Part shown: positions 1 through 9,700 of the stretch, one piece after another
Position numbering within the stretch: the first letter of the stretch is position 1
Layout of the letters: the number at the start of each line of letters is the position of its first letter
Origin: Isohypsibius dastychi
Taxonomy: Eukaryota; Tardigrada; Eutardigrada; Parachela; Isohypsibiidae
Length of the DNA stretch: 13,911 bases
Direction: 5' to 3'
Assembly: GCA_034696485.1 (NCBI GenBank)
Contig: JAQIWT010000914.1
Span: 1-13,911 of the forward strand
The notes under the pieces: generated by a model
What the model saw: only the letters and a program-made list of their open reading frames with translations
Database searches by the model: none
What the model was told of the DNA's origin: nothing
Program-made: the position numbers and the translations under genes

Positions 1-883
1 CCTATGATGATACTCGCGTGCATATTTTGAACCCGAATGCGAAGAGTAACTCGAAGGGATATATCAATGCGTCGGAGGTTATATTGAAATGCGAGAAGTT
101 GGAGAGGAGATATATCGCGACTCAAGAACCATTGGAGAATACACTGGAGGACTTTTTTGTCATGTTGTGGCAACAGCATACAAAGTTGTTGGTTGTGCTG
201 TCGGAGGTTGAGAATATCGCATGGTTGGATAGCGCGGAGAAGGGCAGGGATGTAGTTGTGGGACAGTTTATGCTGAAGATGGAACTACCCAAGTAAGTCA
301 ATTGTATAAGATCTTACTTTGGTCAGTACGGGTACGAGTGCTAGCCAGCCACAAAAACATGGGAATCTGAGTCCGTTTCCGAATATTTTGTTCTCAGTTG
401 CATTGGTATCTGTTGTTTGAATAGTGGCTGAAATGACCTGTCTCTTTTTACAGTGATTCCTCTGTTGCTCCATCTCATGGTTACACAGTGACCTCGTTCC
501 ACTTGATCAACAAGTCTTCCAAAAAACCAGTCCGCCGTCGTCTGTACATCTTCCACTTAGATAAATGGTCTGAACAAGGCATCCCGGAGTCTCTCCCCGC
601 ATTTTGTCAGATGACCCAAGAACTCGAAACTTACCGCCGTCGATTTCAACCTCAGGCCAAGGAACCCATCGTCGTACTCTGTCGTACCGGAACGGGACGA
701 AGTGGAATGATGATCTTGTTTGATTTTATGACATTGTGTCTCGATCACAATCAACCTGTTGATATTCCGAGAGTTTTGGCTCATATGCGACTTCAACGGA
801 TGTTCATGGTTCAGACCGTTTCTCAATATCGCTTTGTTTATGCTGCGCTGGTGCAACATTTGAGCAGCTCTCGTCTAATATGA
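1..883 (+). CDS. Protein tyrosine phosphatase, 3' part of gene (5' end outside window)
   Basis: Classical PTP catalytic domain, which would remove phosphate from phosphotyrosine. Two exons are visible: 1-292 (reading frame begins at base 3) and 454-883, joined by a gtaagt...ttttacag intron of 161 bp; the phase fits (AA|T). The 239 visible residues show the family blocks in order: YDDTRV near residue 1, YINAS, YIATQEPL (usually YIATQGPL), an FxxMLWQQ stretch, the WPD-loop position at about 135, the P-loop with Cys173 and Arg179, and the Q-loop VQTVSQYRFVY. Departures from the family: the WPD loop reads WSEQGIP rather than WPDHGVP, so the general-acid Asp is Glu and the Pro is Ser, and the residue before the catalytic Cys is Leu instead of His. 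The nucleophile and Arg are retained. It could therefore be a slow phosphatase or a phosphotyrosine binder. The gene begins upstream, so receptor versus cytoplasmic type cannot be told. A decayed copy of the second exon lies at 13026-13246. Confidence 0.9.
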
Positions 884-2069
884 TCTGACCGAATTCCGCC
901 TTTTTCTGCCTTATGCGCTGCTTTTCTTTTGCCTTTGATTCTGAAGCATATTTTTTTATTCATTGATTGTTCTTCCAGTTTGTTATGTGCCTTTTTGTGT
1001 AATTTTGAGCAGCTTAAAAGCATTTTAGTGACCGTGCGTGTGGCGAGTAACAGAATCGTTTTTCCTTCGACAACCGAAGTGGTGACTCTAAACTAACTGT
1101 GCGGACCGGAAATCAAAATTGCAGCCGGTGAGCTGCTGTCAGATTCGAAGAAGCAGCCTCGTGCTTAGGGACATAATTACACAAGTGTTCATTCTACGCT
1201 GAAACGGTTCGCCAGTACACAGTCTGTGTAACACAGACTTGCTCGTCGTGGTACGGCTCTCAGTCGATTCAATGCGACTTCGTGCGAACTGTAGTTTGGT
1301 GCAATTTGCAGTCATAGGTGAGATAGAGCGCGGTTCGCAGACGTCGAAGAATTTGATAGCTACAGGTAAAACACTGTCTTCCTATGCAGTTCTGTCGTTC
1401 TGTCACACACCATGGTCAACCAGATCAAACAAAAAGTCGTAAGACATGAGTTGAAGAGATTCGCTAGAGACTGAACGGCAGAAAAACATGAACTTGACAA
1501 AAACTGGTAAGCAGCAGAATCGAGGAATAACTGGCTTTTTGTTGTGCTGTGAGGTGCCTGTGGATACATTCTTAAGAAGGCACACAATCTGGAAAATGTT
1601 GTGAGTGTATCTCACAGTTCCGGCATTTTGTGAACTGAGTTATGCACCGGAGTATCGTTCTCGCTCGTATGGTCAGGAATGTTCATGAAACATGGACACA
1701 TGGGCGGTTACTGATCTGATGAATGCATCCTGAATTGTTAGAGCGCAGACAGAAGTTGTTCTTTGTTTAAAGTGCTCTACAGACAGGATATGTTACAGGC
1801 AGTGAAATGAACCATGACTGACTATGCAGATCCAAGTTGCTTGTCTTCAGCGATCATTTTCGTGCACGAAGTAAAAAAGTTCACCTGCGCTCTTTATACG
1901 ACAATCAACGCCACAGCGTTTCCTTATTCGAACGGTTGTTTACGATTCTGATAAGGTGAGAACTGTGCACTTGTTTTGAGATAATTTAACTGTGCGCTTG
2001 GCATTTTAGAGCCCCATGTATATTAACGAGCTTTTGTCTTCGTAGAAAGCTCGAGCAGGTATCCCAAAC
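884..2069. other. Intergenic stretch, no gene seen
   Basis: About 1.2 kb between the PTP stop and the start of the next gene. Only short frames without recognisable motifs or consistent splice context occur on either strand, for example 1239-1442 on plus and 1360-1615 on minus. A T-rich segment follows the PTP stop and is probably its 3' UTR. The sequence just before 2070 presumably contains the promoter of the next gene, but no clear TATA box was identified. Confidence 0.6.
1221..1239. repeat. Short perfect hairpin
   Basis: AGTCTGTG, a three-base loop TAA, then CACAGACT form a perfect 8-bp stem. It sits in intergenic DNA with no adjacent gene end, so no role can be assigned. Confidence 0.5.
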
Positions 2070-2985
2070 ATGGCCGACAATGTTGCAGTTGCAAATTTCG
2101 CCATCAGTAAAGTCTTGATTGGAGGATGCTTCACGACACTGAAAGGGGATATCAGGTTTGACGTCCCAGGGCGAACGATCGGGTTCCTCTTCGAGGAGTT
2201 CCCAACTGTTATAATTCCTGCACGACATATTCTGGCAGCTACATCCGAGCTGGCGATGTTGAAGGCGAAAATTGTGGTTACGAAGGAGCATTTTGAAAGG
2301 ATCGTTAGCTTGGTTAAGAGGAACATGATATGGGAAGACAGAGAGAATCAATATAAAATGGGAATCGACATTTGGTTCATTCAGAGGCAGCCAGGAATCA
2401 ACAGGCTCCACGAATTCCTCATCTCCATCAATTGCCAGTTTTACCTGGAGGGTTCTCCGTCGGACCTGGAAACTGGTGAGTGTTATGTACTTGATACGAA
2501 CAGCTAGGTGTGACCCTATGCTTCATTCGCAGATTCCAAACCATTTACCAAAAAGCCATTACAAACACAAAGAGGATTTCTTTTCAAGGTTCGACATGTT
2601 CATCCGGACCAGGTAGCCCTTCCTTTCGGATCTGAGGCAGTTCATTTCATTCAATGTATTGTTTCAGGCGGGTTCAAGCCGTCTAGTTAAGCGATTCGAA
2701 AAAGAAGCGTACTGCTGCGATATAATCACCTTCGATCGATCCAAACCACATTATTCGGAAAGAATACAAGCGTGAGTGTTCTGAGACTTGAGACAATATC
2801 GTTTGTGTAACAGAGTCTTTTTCAGCACATGTGTCTTTAAGTCCGAGCACAACGCACTCCGTGCAATGAGAAAGCTAGATGGTGGAAAAGGTCCTTACGG
2901 CACTCCTATGAAAGTCATTGAGATGAAAGAAGAAAATGAAGAACATGACGATACGGCTTTTATCTCAAAGTGTACTATCCTGTAG
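2070..2985 (+). CDS. Uncharacterised 249-residue protein with RRM-like C-terminal half
   Basis: Four exons, 2070-2475, 2533-2612, 2668-2771 and 2826-2985, total 750 nt and keep one open frame. The introns are 57, 55 and 54 bp with gtgagt, gtagcc and gtgagt donors and cag acceptors, and junction phases all agree. ATG at 2070 is chosen because an in-frame TAG lies shortly upstream. Residues 1-135 (exon 1) match nothing I recognise. Residues about 150-227 read like an RNA recognition motif: strand GFLFKVRHV, a helix with VKRFEKEAY, strand CCDIITF, strand IQATCVFKS, helix HNALRAMRKLDG, then YGTPMKVIEM. The VFKS...ALRAMRKLDG...YGTPMKV run is the best resemblance. The usual aromatic RNP1 and RNP2 residues are weak, so RNA binding is an inference. 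The C-terminal 20 residues are acidic, then end FISKCTIL. It could be a lineage-specific gene. The gene model is much surer than the function. Confidence 0.8.
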
Positions 2986-3007
2986 AAGACAGGCTGCCTG
3001 TACGTCG

Positions 3008-3332
3008 TACTGCGGCAAGATGTTTTTCAACTATTTGCCTCCATTCAACGGTCTGACATTTCTTCCAAAATGTGTCATTGTGAGAATAAGCTTTCAAAAG
3101 ATTGAACTTCATTCCAGTTGAGAATTTCCATTACTCTTTGCTCCGAACTGCAGCGTTGCTAACTTTTTGGAAAGGTCTGAATGAATTTACTTGCTCGATC
3201 AAAAATCTTTATTTTGCAAGAAAGTGCGGTTTGAAGTACGAAGACGTAAGGCAACACACTGTTTTCGTAAAACACTGCATTGCATTGCATGTTGCAAAAT
3301 CAGTATTAAAAGGGAATCTTGATAGTCGACGC
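3008..3332. repeat. Dispersed repeat, copy 1 (second copy at 13500-13833)
   Basis: Similar in order and orientation to 13500-13833. Shared landmarks are CTCCATTCAACGG, TACTCTTTGCTCCGAACTGC, AAAGTGCGGT, ACGTAAGGCAA, a CATTG microsatellite run and a shared end at AGTCGACGC. Both copies keep a frame open on plus (ending SRR) and another on minus (ending HFL.K then stop). In the part I aligned codon by codon, differences fall without an obvious excess at third positions, so neither frame looks protected by selection. The element type is unknown; no terminal inverted repeat or poly-A was found. Confidence 0.75.
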
Positions 3333-5522
3333 AGTTTTGTGAATAACCAACTGGTTACGTAATCTTCTCGGTACCTTCCGTCAATTCCACTTGCACGATA
3401 TAGCAGTTCCTGCTTGAAACGGTCGATGCAAGCCAAATCGCCCATCACTTCCCGATAGTTTAAATCACATCTGAAAAATATTAAGAAACAGATTAGGCTA
3501 TGGCCGTTCCTGGAGTCCTTGTTTCACTATGGTAACTCATGCTCGTACATCAATACAGTTCTCAACTTTCCGGAAAATACCCTCTTTTTGCACTTAATCA
3601 ACTTTAAATTGGTATTGCACTTGATCTTAAACAAATTCTAGTCTAACCAACATTCCATGTGATGTAACTGTTCCAAACTATCAGAATAAGCGCATGCAGC
3701 GCGGTATTCGAATTACTCTTCACATACTTTCATCGAGCAAGAGCTCCAGGTAGAATTTCAAAACTGAAAATTGTGTGAGCTTCTTAAACTAAATTAATCA
3801 AAGGCACCATGGACTTCTCGTAGTCCTGAGGTTTCTTAGTTAGCCTTTCGTAACCTCGAGCCATCGTTGTAGACATTTTCCTTACCAGTAAGGAAACTAA
3901 TTCGGAACGCAGCCGGGTTTGCGAAACATGGGAAACACCATTTCAAATGACACATTACAGGCATATACATACATATTTTTATCCTCGTAGCTTCAGGACT
4001 CCGTCCTGGTACCCTTCATACTTTGGAACCTGATGACGCGTAGACCATAGCATCGGGGTTGTGTTTTTGCAAAACATAATTCACTTACAAAGAAATAAAA
4101 AGGTGCAGCATGAGCCGAAGTTGGTACTTCATATAATTTTCACGGTTATGGCTAAAAGAGAAGCCATTTAGCGGCTATAGTGAAACAGGGACCTTTAGTT
4201 GGCGAGTCTATGATGTCATGTCACCCTACATACCAATTACCAACCCAGTGCAGCCTTCCAATCTATCGCTGAGAGTTATAATCGATTATTGAAAAGTTAT
4301 CTCTGCAACCTACCCATCCAACATCCACCTCAGATTAACCTCAATGTGAAACTTCATAATTCTCTCATCCAGGCAGTTCCAATTCATGATTGCAACATTC
4401 TGTTCCTGTGTCGTTGGCGGAAGGGATGAGGTTATTATCCGTATCACGCTCCCGATCAGTAAATTCTCTTCCTCCAACGTCATTCGGTGACGAACCACTT
4501 CAAATACTTCAAAGTTGTTCATCGTGCGCGGTGCTTCCCGGAGAATGGTCATACGTGCCCATAGTTGAATGTCAATCTGACAGTTGATAAATGTCGCCAC
4601 TTGTGGACCAGCGTTTAGACCACATAAGCGAAAAGTGGAATCACCACGGCAAGCGAGGTCAAAAGGAACATTAATGAGGATTACACTGCTGACATTTCCC
4701 CAATGTGGGCTTTGCATGAGGGCACAAAGTAGATAACTGCTTGTTCCGACAATCCCAACAAATCGCTCACATATTCGTTTTCCAGTCCGTGATCTGTACC
4801 GATTTGCAGAGTGAATGCAAACAATCTTTCTGATACCTTCATGGAGCAAGGAGTTGGTGAGCAGTTCTTCCGAGTTTCTGTTGTACGTTGACATATACGT
4901 TTTCTCATTCCAAGTACGTGACGTGAGAGGCAAGTGTACCAAGAGTTCTGTGGCTAACAAATTCGTCTGCAAAATGGTCTGCCACCGCTTGCAGACCCTG
5001 AAAAACACCATCTAAACTTATAATAGTCTTTCAGGTAATGTTAAGAACGAACGAATGATTCGGGATAGTAATGCTATCGAACTTCGACCGTACGTTCATT
5101 GTGCAGTTTAAACATCAAACAAACCACAAACCGTAAAACCCAGCGTTGTGCGTTAGTTAAATTGTACGGAGGACAGCTGCGCTTTGCGGAAATTATGTAG
5201 CACTACCGAATCTGTGGACTGTTCAAATATTCAATGATAAAATCTTCGCTTTCCACGCTTCTCCTGCCGTAGCACTACTGTAACTCAATCGTCGACTTGG
5301 TTCGTTAACGCGATGCAGCTCCATTGAGCCCAAATCTCGAAACTGTACAGCTTTCACCTACCGTGAAAACTTTCTGCGCTCAACACTTTCCAATTTTGAT
5401 AAAATAATGACAATGATCTCAGATGGCAAATCATCCATCCCCGTTGGTGGGAGCTCGTGAGGTTGTGTTCCACTGGATGTCGGGAATGATGAACTTATAA
5501 GGCGGTGGATTAAATTACCCAT
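3209..5522 (-). CDS. F-box protein, three exons
   Basis: Probable substrate-recognition subunit of an SCF (Skp1-Cullin-F-box) ubiquitin ligase, acting in cytoplasm or nucleus. Exons on the minus strand: 5522-5362, 4997-4314 and 3470-3209, total 1107 nt, 368 residues. Phases agree at both junctions: CG|G gives Arg54 and GG|A gives Gly. Donors are gtaggt; acceptors are tttttcag. The F-box spans about residues 30-70: DDLPSEIIVIIL in exon 1, SRVCKRW across the first junction. Start is ATG at 5522, with an in-frame stop upstream; an inner ATG (residue 29) directly precedes the F-box. The remainder, about 300 residues, contains no LRR, WD40 or Kelch repeat that I recognise, so the target is unknown. 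The second intron is long (843 bp) and could hide another exon. The last 41 or so codons come from antisense of the dispersed repeat, so the natural 3' end is the least certain part. Confidence 0.75.
3877..3896. repeat. Perfect hairpin in the long F-box intron
   Basis: TTTCCTTAC, loop CA, GTAAGGAAA: a perfect 9-bp stem. It resembles in style the nested hairpins at the right end of the window. It may be a mobile-element remnant; no boundaries were found. Confidence 0.45.
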
Positions 5523-6738
5523 ATTCCAAAATCTGGACTCGAGATTTGTTGGTTTTCATTCGGCAAGAGGAACCAGAGAGTATGGATTCAGTCAGTTACT
5601 CGGCTGCTCCGGGCCGGTACATGTGCAGACTCATACATGTGCTCATGCACGCACAAGCGACTGCATATGATAGATTAAACATCTATTTTGGTCGTTCGCA
5701 TACTACACCCTTAACTGATCAGAAGAAATTACGTCTGATCCACAGCCAAAAATAGCCGCCATTGCCAGTCGGTCGAGTGGTGATCATTCATTCTTCACCC
5801 GAGTTTGTCGAGCCCAAGAACTTGAAAACGGTACTGTTGGATGCCCGCACTGCTTCATTACAGTATCTTGCCGAAAAGCGCTGAAATGCTGAATTCGTCA
5901 TGGAACGATCTTGCTGGAATGCTAGTTACGTGCAACTATCTTTCCGGGTTCACATTTAGCCAGCTACTTGCACGCAATAAAGGCCATAGAAGATTTATTC
6001 TTATTTAAAAAAACCATCGTATTCAGTAATCCAGCAGAATTGCGATCAATCGATGATCGGAAACACGGCGACAGGACAGTCTTCTCCATCAAATATGATC
6101 TCTCTTCAACTTGGCAGTGTTTTAAAAAATATCTCGGCCAAACCCTAGATTTACCCCAAACACGTTTTAGTCAAGATCGGTCAAATTTGGCCCCATGGTG
6201 CCACTTGATCGAACTTTGAAAATGTTCAAAATGTGGACCTCTACTGTACAGGGGAAAACATTATGGACATCTAAATAGGCGAATGGTCGGTATCGCTACG
6301 ACGAATTTGTCCATCGCCTCGCCGAAGATCGGCCATACCGGTAGATTCCAACCATAAGGATAACATATCCGTTACCATTAACAAAACCATAATTCTGCCA
6401 ATTACAGTACATTTTTCGACTGCCTGACCACCGTCCCATGGAACGGGGAACCATCCTATTTCCCATGAAATTCCAGATATTAGGAGAGTTTCCGAACCGT
6501 AATATTCGAACCGAAAAAATGGACCGAAAATATTCATCAATCACCAGGCTCTGACAACAACTAATTCCAAAACAACACCGAAGACTACATGTACTTCTAA
6601 CAACCAAAAAAAACGGAAATTTTCACATGAGAAAAAGGAGGAAAACCCTCAAAAAGTTAATGCAGTGACAGTTTTTAGAAAAGAAACAGAACAGATGAAA
6701 AGAGTCACCAGTTATTACTTGAGAAAAAGTCCATGAGA
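5523..6738. other. Gene-poor stretch between F-box and BEN-like genes
   Basis: Upstream of the minus-strand F-box start and downstream of the minus-strand BEN-like stop. It should contain the F-box promoter. Open frames exist (5968-6219 plus; 6271-6540 and 6296-6607 minus) but show no family motif or splice support. The minus frames at 6271-6607 are rich in Trp and Gly, for example WEIGWFPVPWDGG, which faintly recalls C-type lectin folds; without conserved cysteines this is not a call. Confidence 0.5.
5546..5884 (+). pseudogene. Open frame interrupted by one TAG, unknown
   Basis: One frame runs from an ATG at 5582 (open from 5546) to TAG at 5753-5755, then stays open to TGA at 5882-5884. The part after the stop has protein-like content (VGRVVIIHSSPEF, LKTVLLDARTASLQYL). 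No splice pair removing the TAG was found. It could be a decayed gene or retroelement piece, or chance. I do not recognise it. Confidence 0.25.
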
Positions 6739-6768
6739 GGGGGGGGGGGGGGAGGGGGTGAAACAGTC
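6739..6768. repeat. Poly-G tract, possible fragment of the 185-bp MITE
   Basis: Fourteen G, one A, five G, followed by TGAAACAGTCCCC. The 185-bp element at 9204-9388 has G16, TAGGGGTAGGGGG and then TAGACTGTCCC, so this tract looks like a truncated relative. It lies just beyond the stop of the BEN-like gene, in its probable 3' UTR. Confidence 0.4.
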
Positions 6769-6777
6769 CCCGGTACC

Positions 6778-9700
6778 TCAGCTTTCATCTTCGTCGTCGT
6801 CCGTATCCTGGCCAAGTTTACGCATGGTAGCTTTTTTGGCGCTAGCCTTCAGATGGCCACCTTTTCCTTGAAGATATTCCAATGCAGCATTCGCAGGGAG
6901 TGCACCAGGCATTTTCATAACTGTCTCGACGTAACCTGTAAAACTTCAAGTTTTACGAAGGTTTCACCAATTCACATCATTAACTTACTGCAAATCGTAT
7001 CCAATGCGTAACTCCCATTAGTTCCCAGCATGCCAAGCGGTCCTGCTCGCCCGCGCTTCTCCTTTTCCTTAATCCATGCTCCTGGTCCTCCAATGAAGTG
7101 TAAAAACAGCAAGTACAGTAGATTTTGCACGCGTTTTCTGTCGGTAGAGCCGGTGTTGACTTGGACTCTTTTCGTGAAAGATGCCTTCATGTCTTTATCA
7201 ATCCATACATTTGTACCTCCCATGAGTCGCACTTTGTTCGGTCCTGGTTGACTCCAGTCCGGATCATCCGGGTCACCTATAAAAATATTTATGCTCTAGA
7301 ACTGAATCTTTTCTGGATAGTTCTTACCAGATGATGAAGATGCTTGCAAGTTCCCTACATCGATGTCAGCTGAAATTGCATCGTCGATTCGAGTGCGCTT
7401 TTGCTGTGGCAAGTCAATTTTCTTGGTTTCATCGATCTCGTCGTCGTCCGAATCGGCCTGCTCACCACTGTCCCCGCGCTGCTCCACCTCCTGTATGTGC
7501 TCGGCTGCGCATATTTTCGCTGGCAAAGCAAAAAAGAGACAATCTGGATTTGAGTTTCATATATGATAGAGAACCCGCGAGAATTCACAATTAAGCTTTC
7601 CAGAATGAAAACGCTGTTCTTTTCAGAATTAAATTCAACATTTTAGGAATGACTCTAGTTCTGCGCGCCGAAAACCAGGCGATTTTCAGAAGTGGTTAAA
7701 AAATTTCCTATGGTTAAATCAGATATCGGTCACTCTCCTCCACATCTTTCACTCCACATGAAATATTTCATCTGAGGTGCTGTTTTCATTGTCAACCTTC
7801 TGCCAGCTCTTCTTGTAACAGTTTTCCTGTACAAATCGAAAAAGATGTGAGATATTTTCGTTTTCAGATTTAAGAGTTTAGAGCGTTCTGAATTTAATTA
7901 CTTCTTACAATAAATTATAATTAATTACTTCTTCTTTCTTACTTGTTAGCTCTGAAAACCTCAGTTGTGAATTCTCGCGGGTTCTCTAATATATACTATA
8001 TAATATATACAATATATTATATAATATTATAAACATGTACAATAATATATTTTATAATCACAGTTCTAGTTTGGATGTGAATTTCAAATATCATTATTGA
8101 TTTGAAGTTCGAATTTATCGCTGCATTTAGCACTTATCTAACACTGCAAATCTGCATGATACACATTTACCGTTCTCAGCTTCCACGAGAAGATCGCTGC
8201 TAGCTTCTTCCTCCGACCTCGGAGTCGGCAGTGGGATTGATGGCAGGCCGGCTGATGGTCTGCCTTCAAGAAAGAGATGATTCTATACATAGGTAAAGAG
8301 AATAAACCAAAAAAACGTTTCGATTTCTCGAATCAATAGTTCAATACATTCCTTTCATTCAAGATATAACATCCGCTTGTGAATCTTCGGATTTACCTGA
8401 TTCGGTTTTCTTTCGTTTCCGGCTGACAGGTTTGTTCCAGCCTTTGTTTCCTGAACAACAACTTGAACGATCTGCCAAACTGTCTTTCCGTGAATTGTCT
8501 ACGACTATAAGAAATTTTCTCGCAACTGTTGGATAACTGAAAATGTGAGAGCTACCTAAAACTGGAATTTTTGGAGAATCGGGTTCATCCAGCGGAAGAA
8601 GCGAGAGTTCGTCGTTCCACTGGTGAGAGGATGTCTCGAATTCTTCTTCACCTACAAATACATTCAAGGAATGCAGAAGTTTCAAAGAACTGTCTCTTCC
8701 GAAATGAGAGCTGCAGTATTGGTAAACGAAAAACATCCTACCGATGTCGAAATTGTCCATTTTGTCGCTGTTGTCTCCAAATTCTAGTCCACTGCTGAGA
8801 AGAGGGAATTGGTCTAAATCGGTGGGACCGGAAATGGAAACTGGAAACATCGACTTTTGTTCATGATGGTCGGATTGACTCGGGCAGCCGGATGTCGTTG
8901 AAGAGTCGTAGTGAGTAAAATCCTCGATGTTTTCCGAGCCAATCTGGAAAACGCACCAAGTCAGAAACTATAAGACGAACAATAATTGCAGCAGTGGTGG
9001 AACTGACAAACTTCGATTGGGGCTTCTATCAGCGAGGCGAAAAGCGGGAAATTTTAGTTCCGCTTGGCTTGGCGAAGCGGTGTTTATAGGGGATGATTCG
9101 CAGATGAAGGGACAAGAAATCATTGGAAGGAGTGTAAATTATCCCCCCCCCCCCCCCCAGCTCACTTCCACCACTGCACTGCACATTGCTTTATGATTAT
9201 AAACAGTGGTGGATTTCGGGGGGGGGGGGGGGGTAGGGGTAGGGGGTAGACTGTCCCTTCATCTGAGAATCTACCCCCAAGAATACCGCTTCGCTTAGCA
9301 AAGCAGAACTAAATCTCCCGCTTTCCGCTTCGCTAATAGGAGCGGAGCGAAATCTGCACCCACGTAAAGTTTGTCAGTGCCACCACTGATAATAAATACA
9401 AAATAAGTACAGATTCTTCCCTCCGAAGTCCGAACTGACCTGATGTAGCAATTTGGTGAGATCTCGAATGTTGGCTATATCAGTTCGTCCCATGGCTTTC
9501 TTGACATAATTAATTCCAAGCAATTGATCCGCGATGAAAACTGAGGGAACCAGAATTGTGCCTCGGTTTCTGGATGAGTCTTGCAGACAGTTTACTCGCA
9601 CTGCTTTCTTGATTCGTGGAATGCCAGAGTGCAGATCAAGCTGGTATAATAGTGCAATTTGTGCTGCTTCGTCGAATTCCTTCTTCCATAAACTCGGGAC

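Noticed and set aside
1986-2411. Long minus-strand frames of 141 and 106 residues
   Set aside because: They lie antisense to exon 1 of the RRM-like gene, whose four exons join in phase; these are shadows.
3244-3300. CRISPR or satellite array from the CATTG repeats
   Set aside because: It is only a few CATTG units inside a dispersed repeat; no spacers or longer array.
3516-4195. Inverted match GTCCTTGTTTCACTATGG versus GTCCCTGTTTCACTATAG across the F-box intron
   Set aside because: About 19 bp with mismatches and no extension or flanking duplication; too little to call an element.
6271-6607. C-type lectin-like domain on the minus strand
   Set aside because: Trp/Gly-rich content is suggestive but the conserved cysteines and WND-type motif are absent, and two frames compete.
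8359-8850. Single 163-residue minus-strand CDS
   Set aside because: It reads through two short introns; splicing gives matching phases and continues to the other exons of the BEN-like gene.
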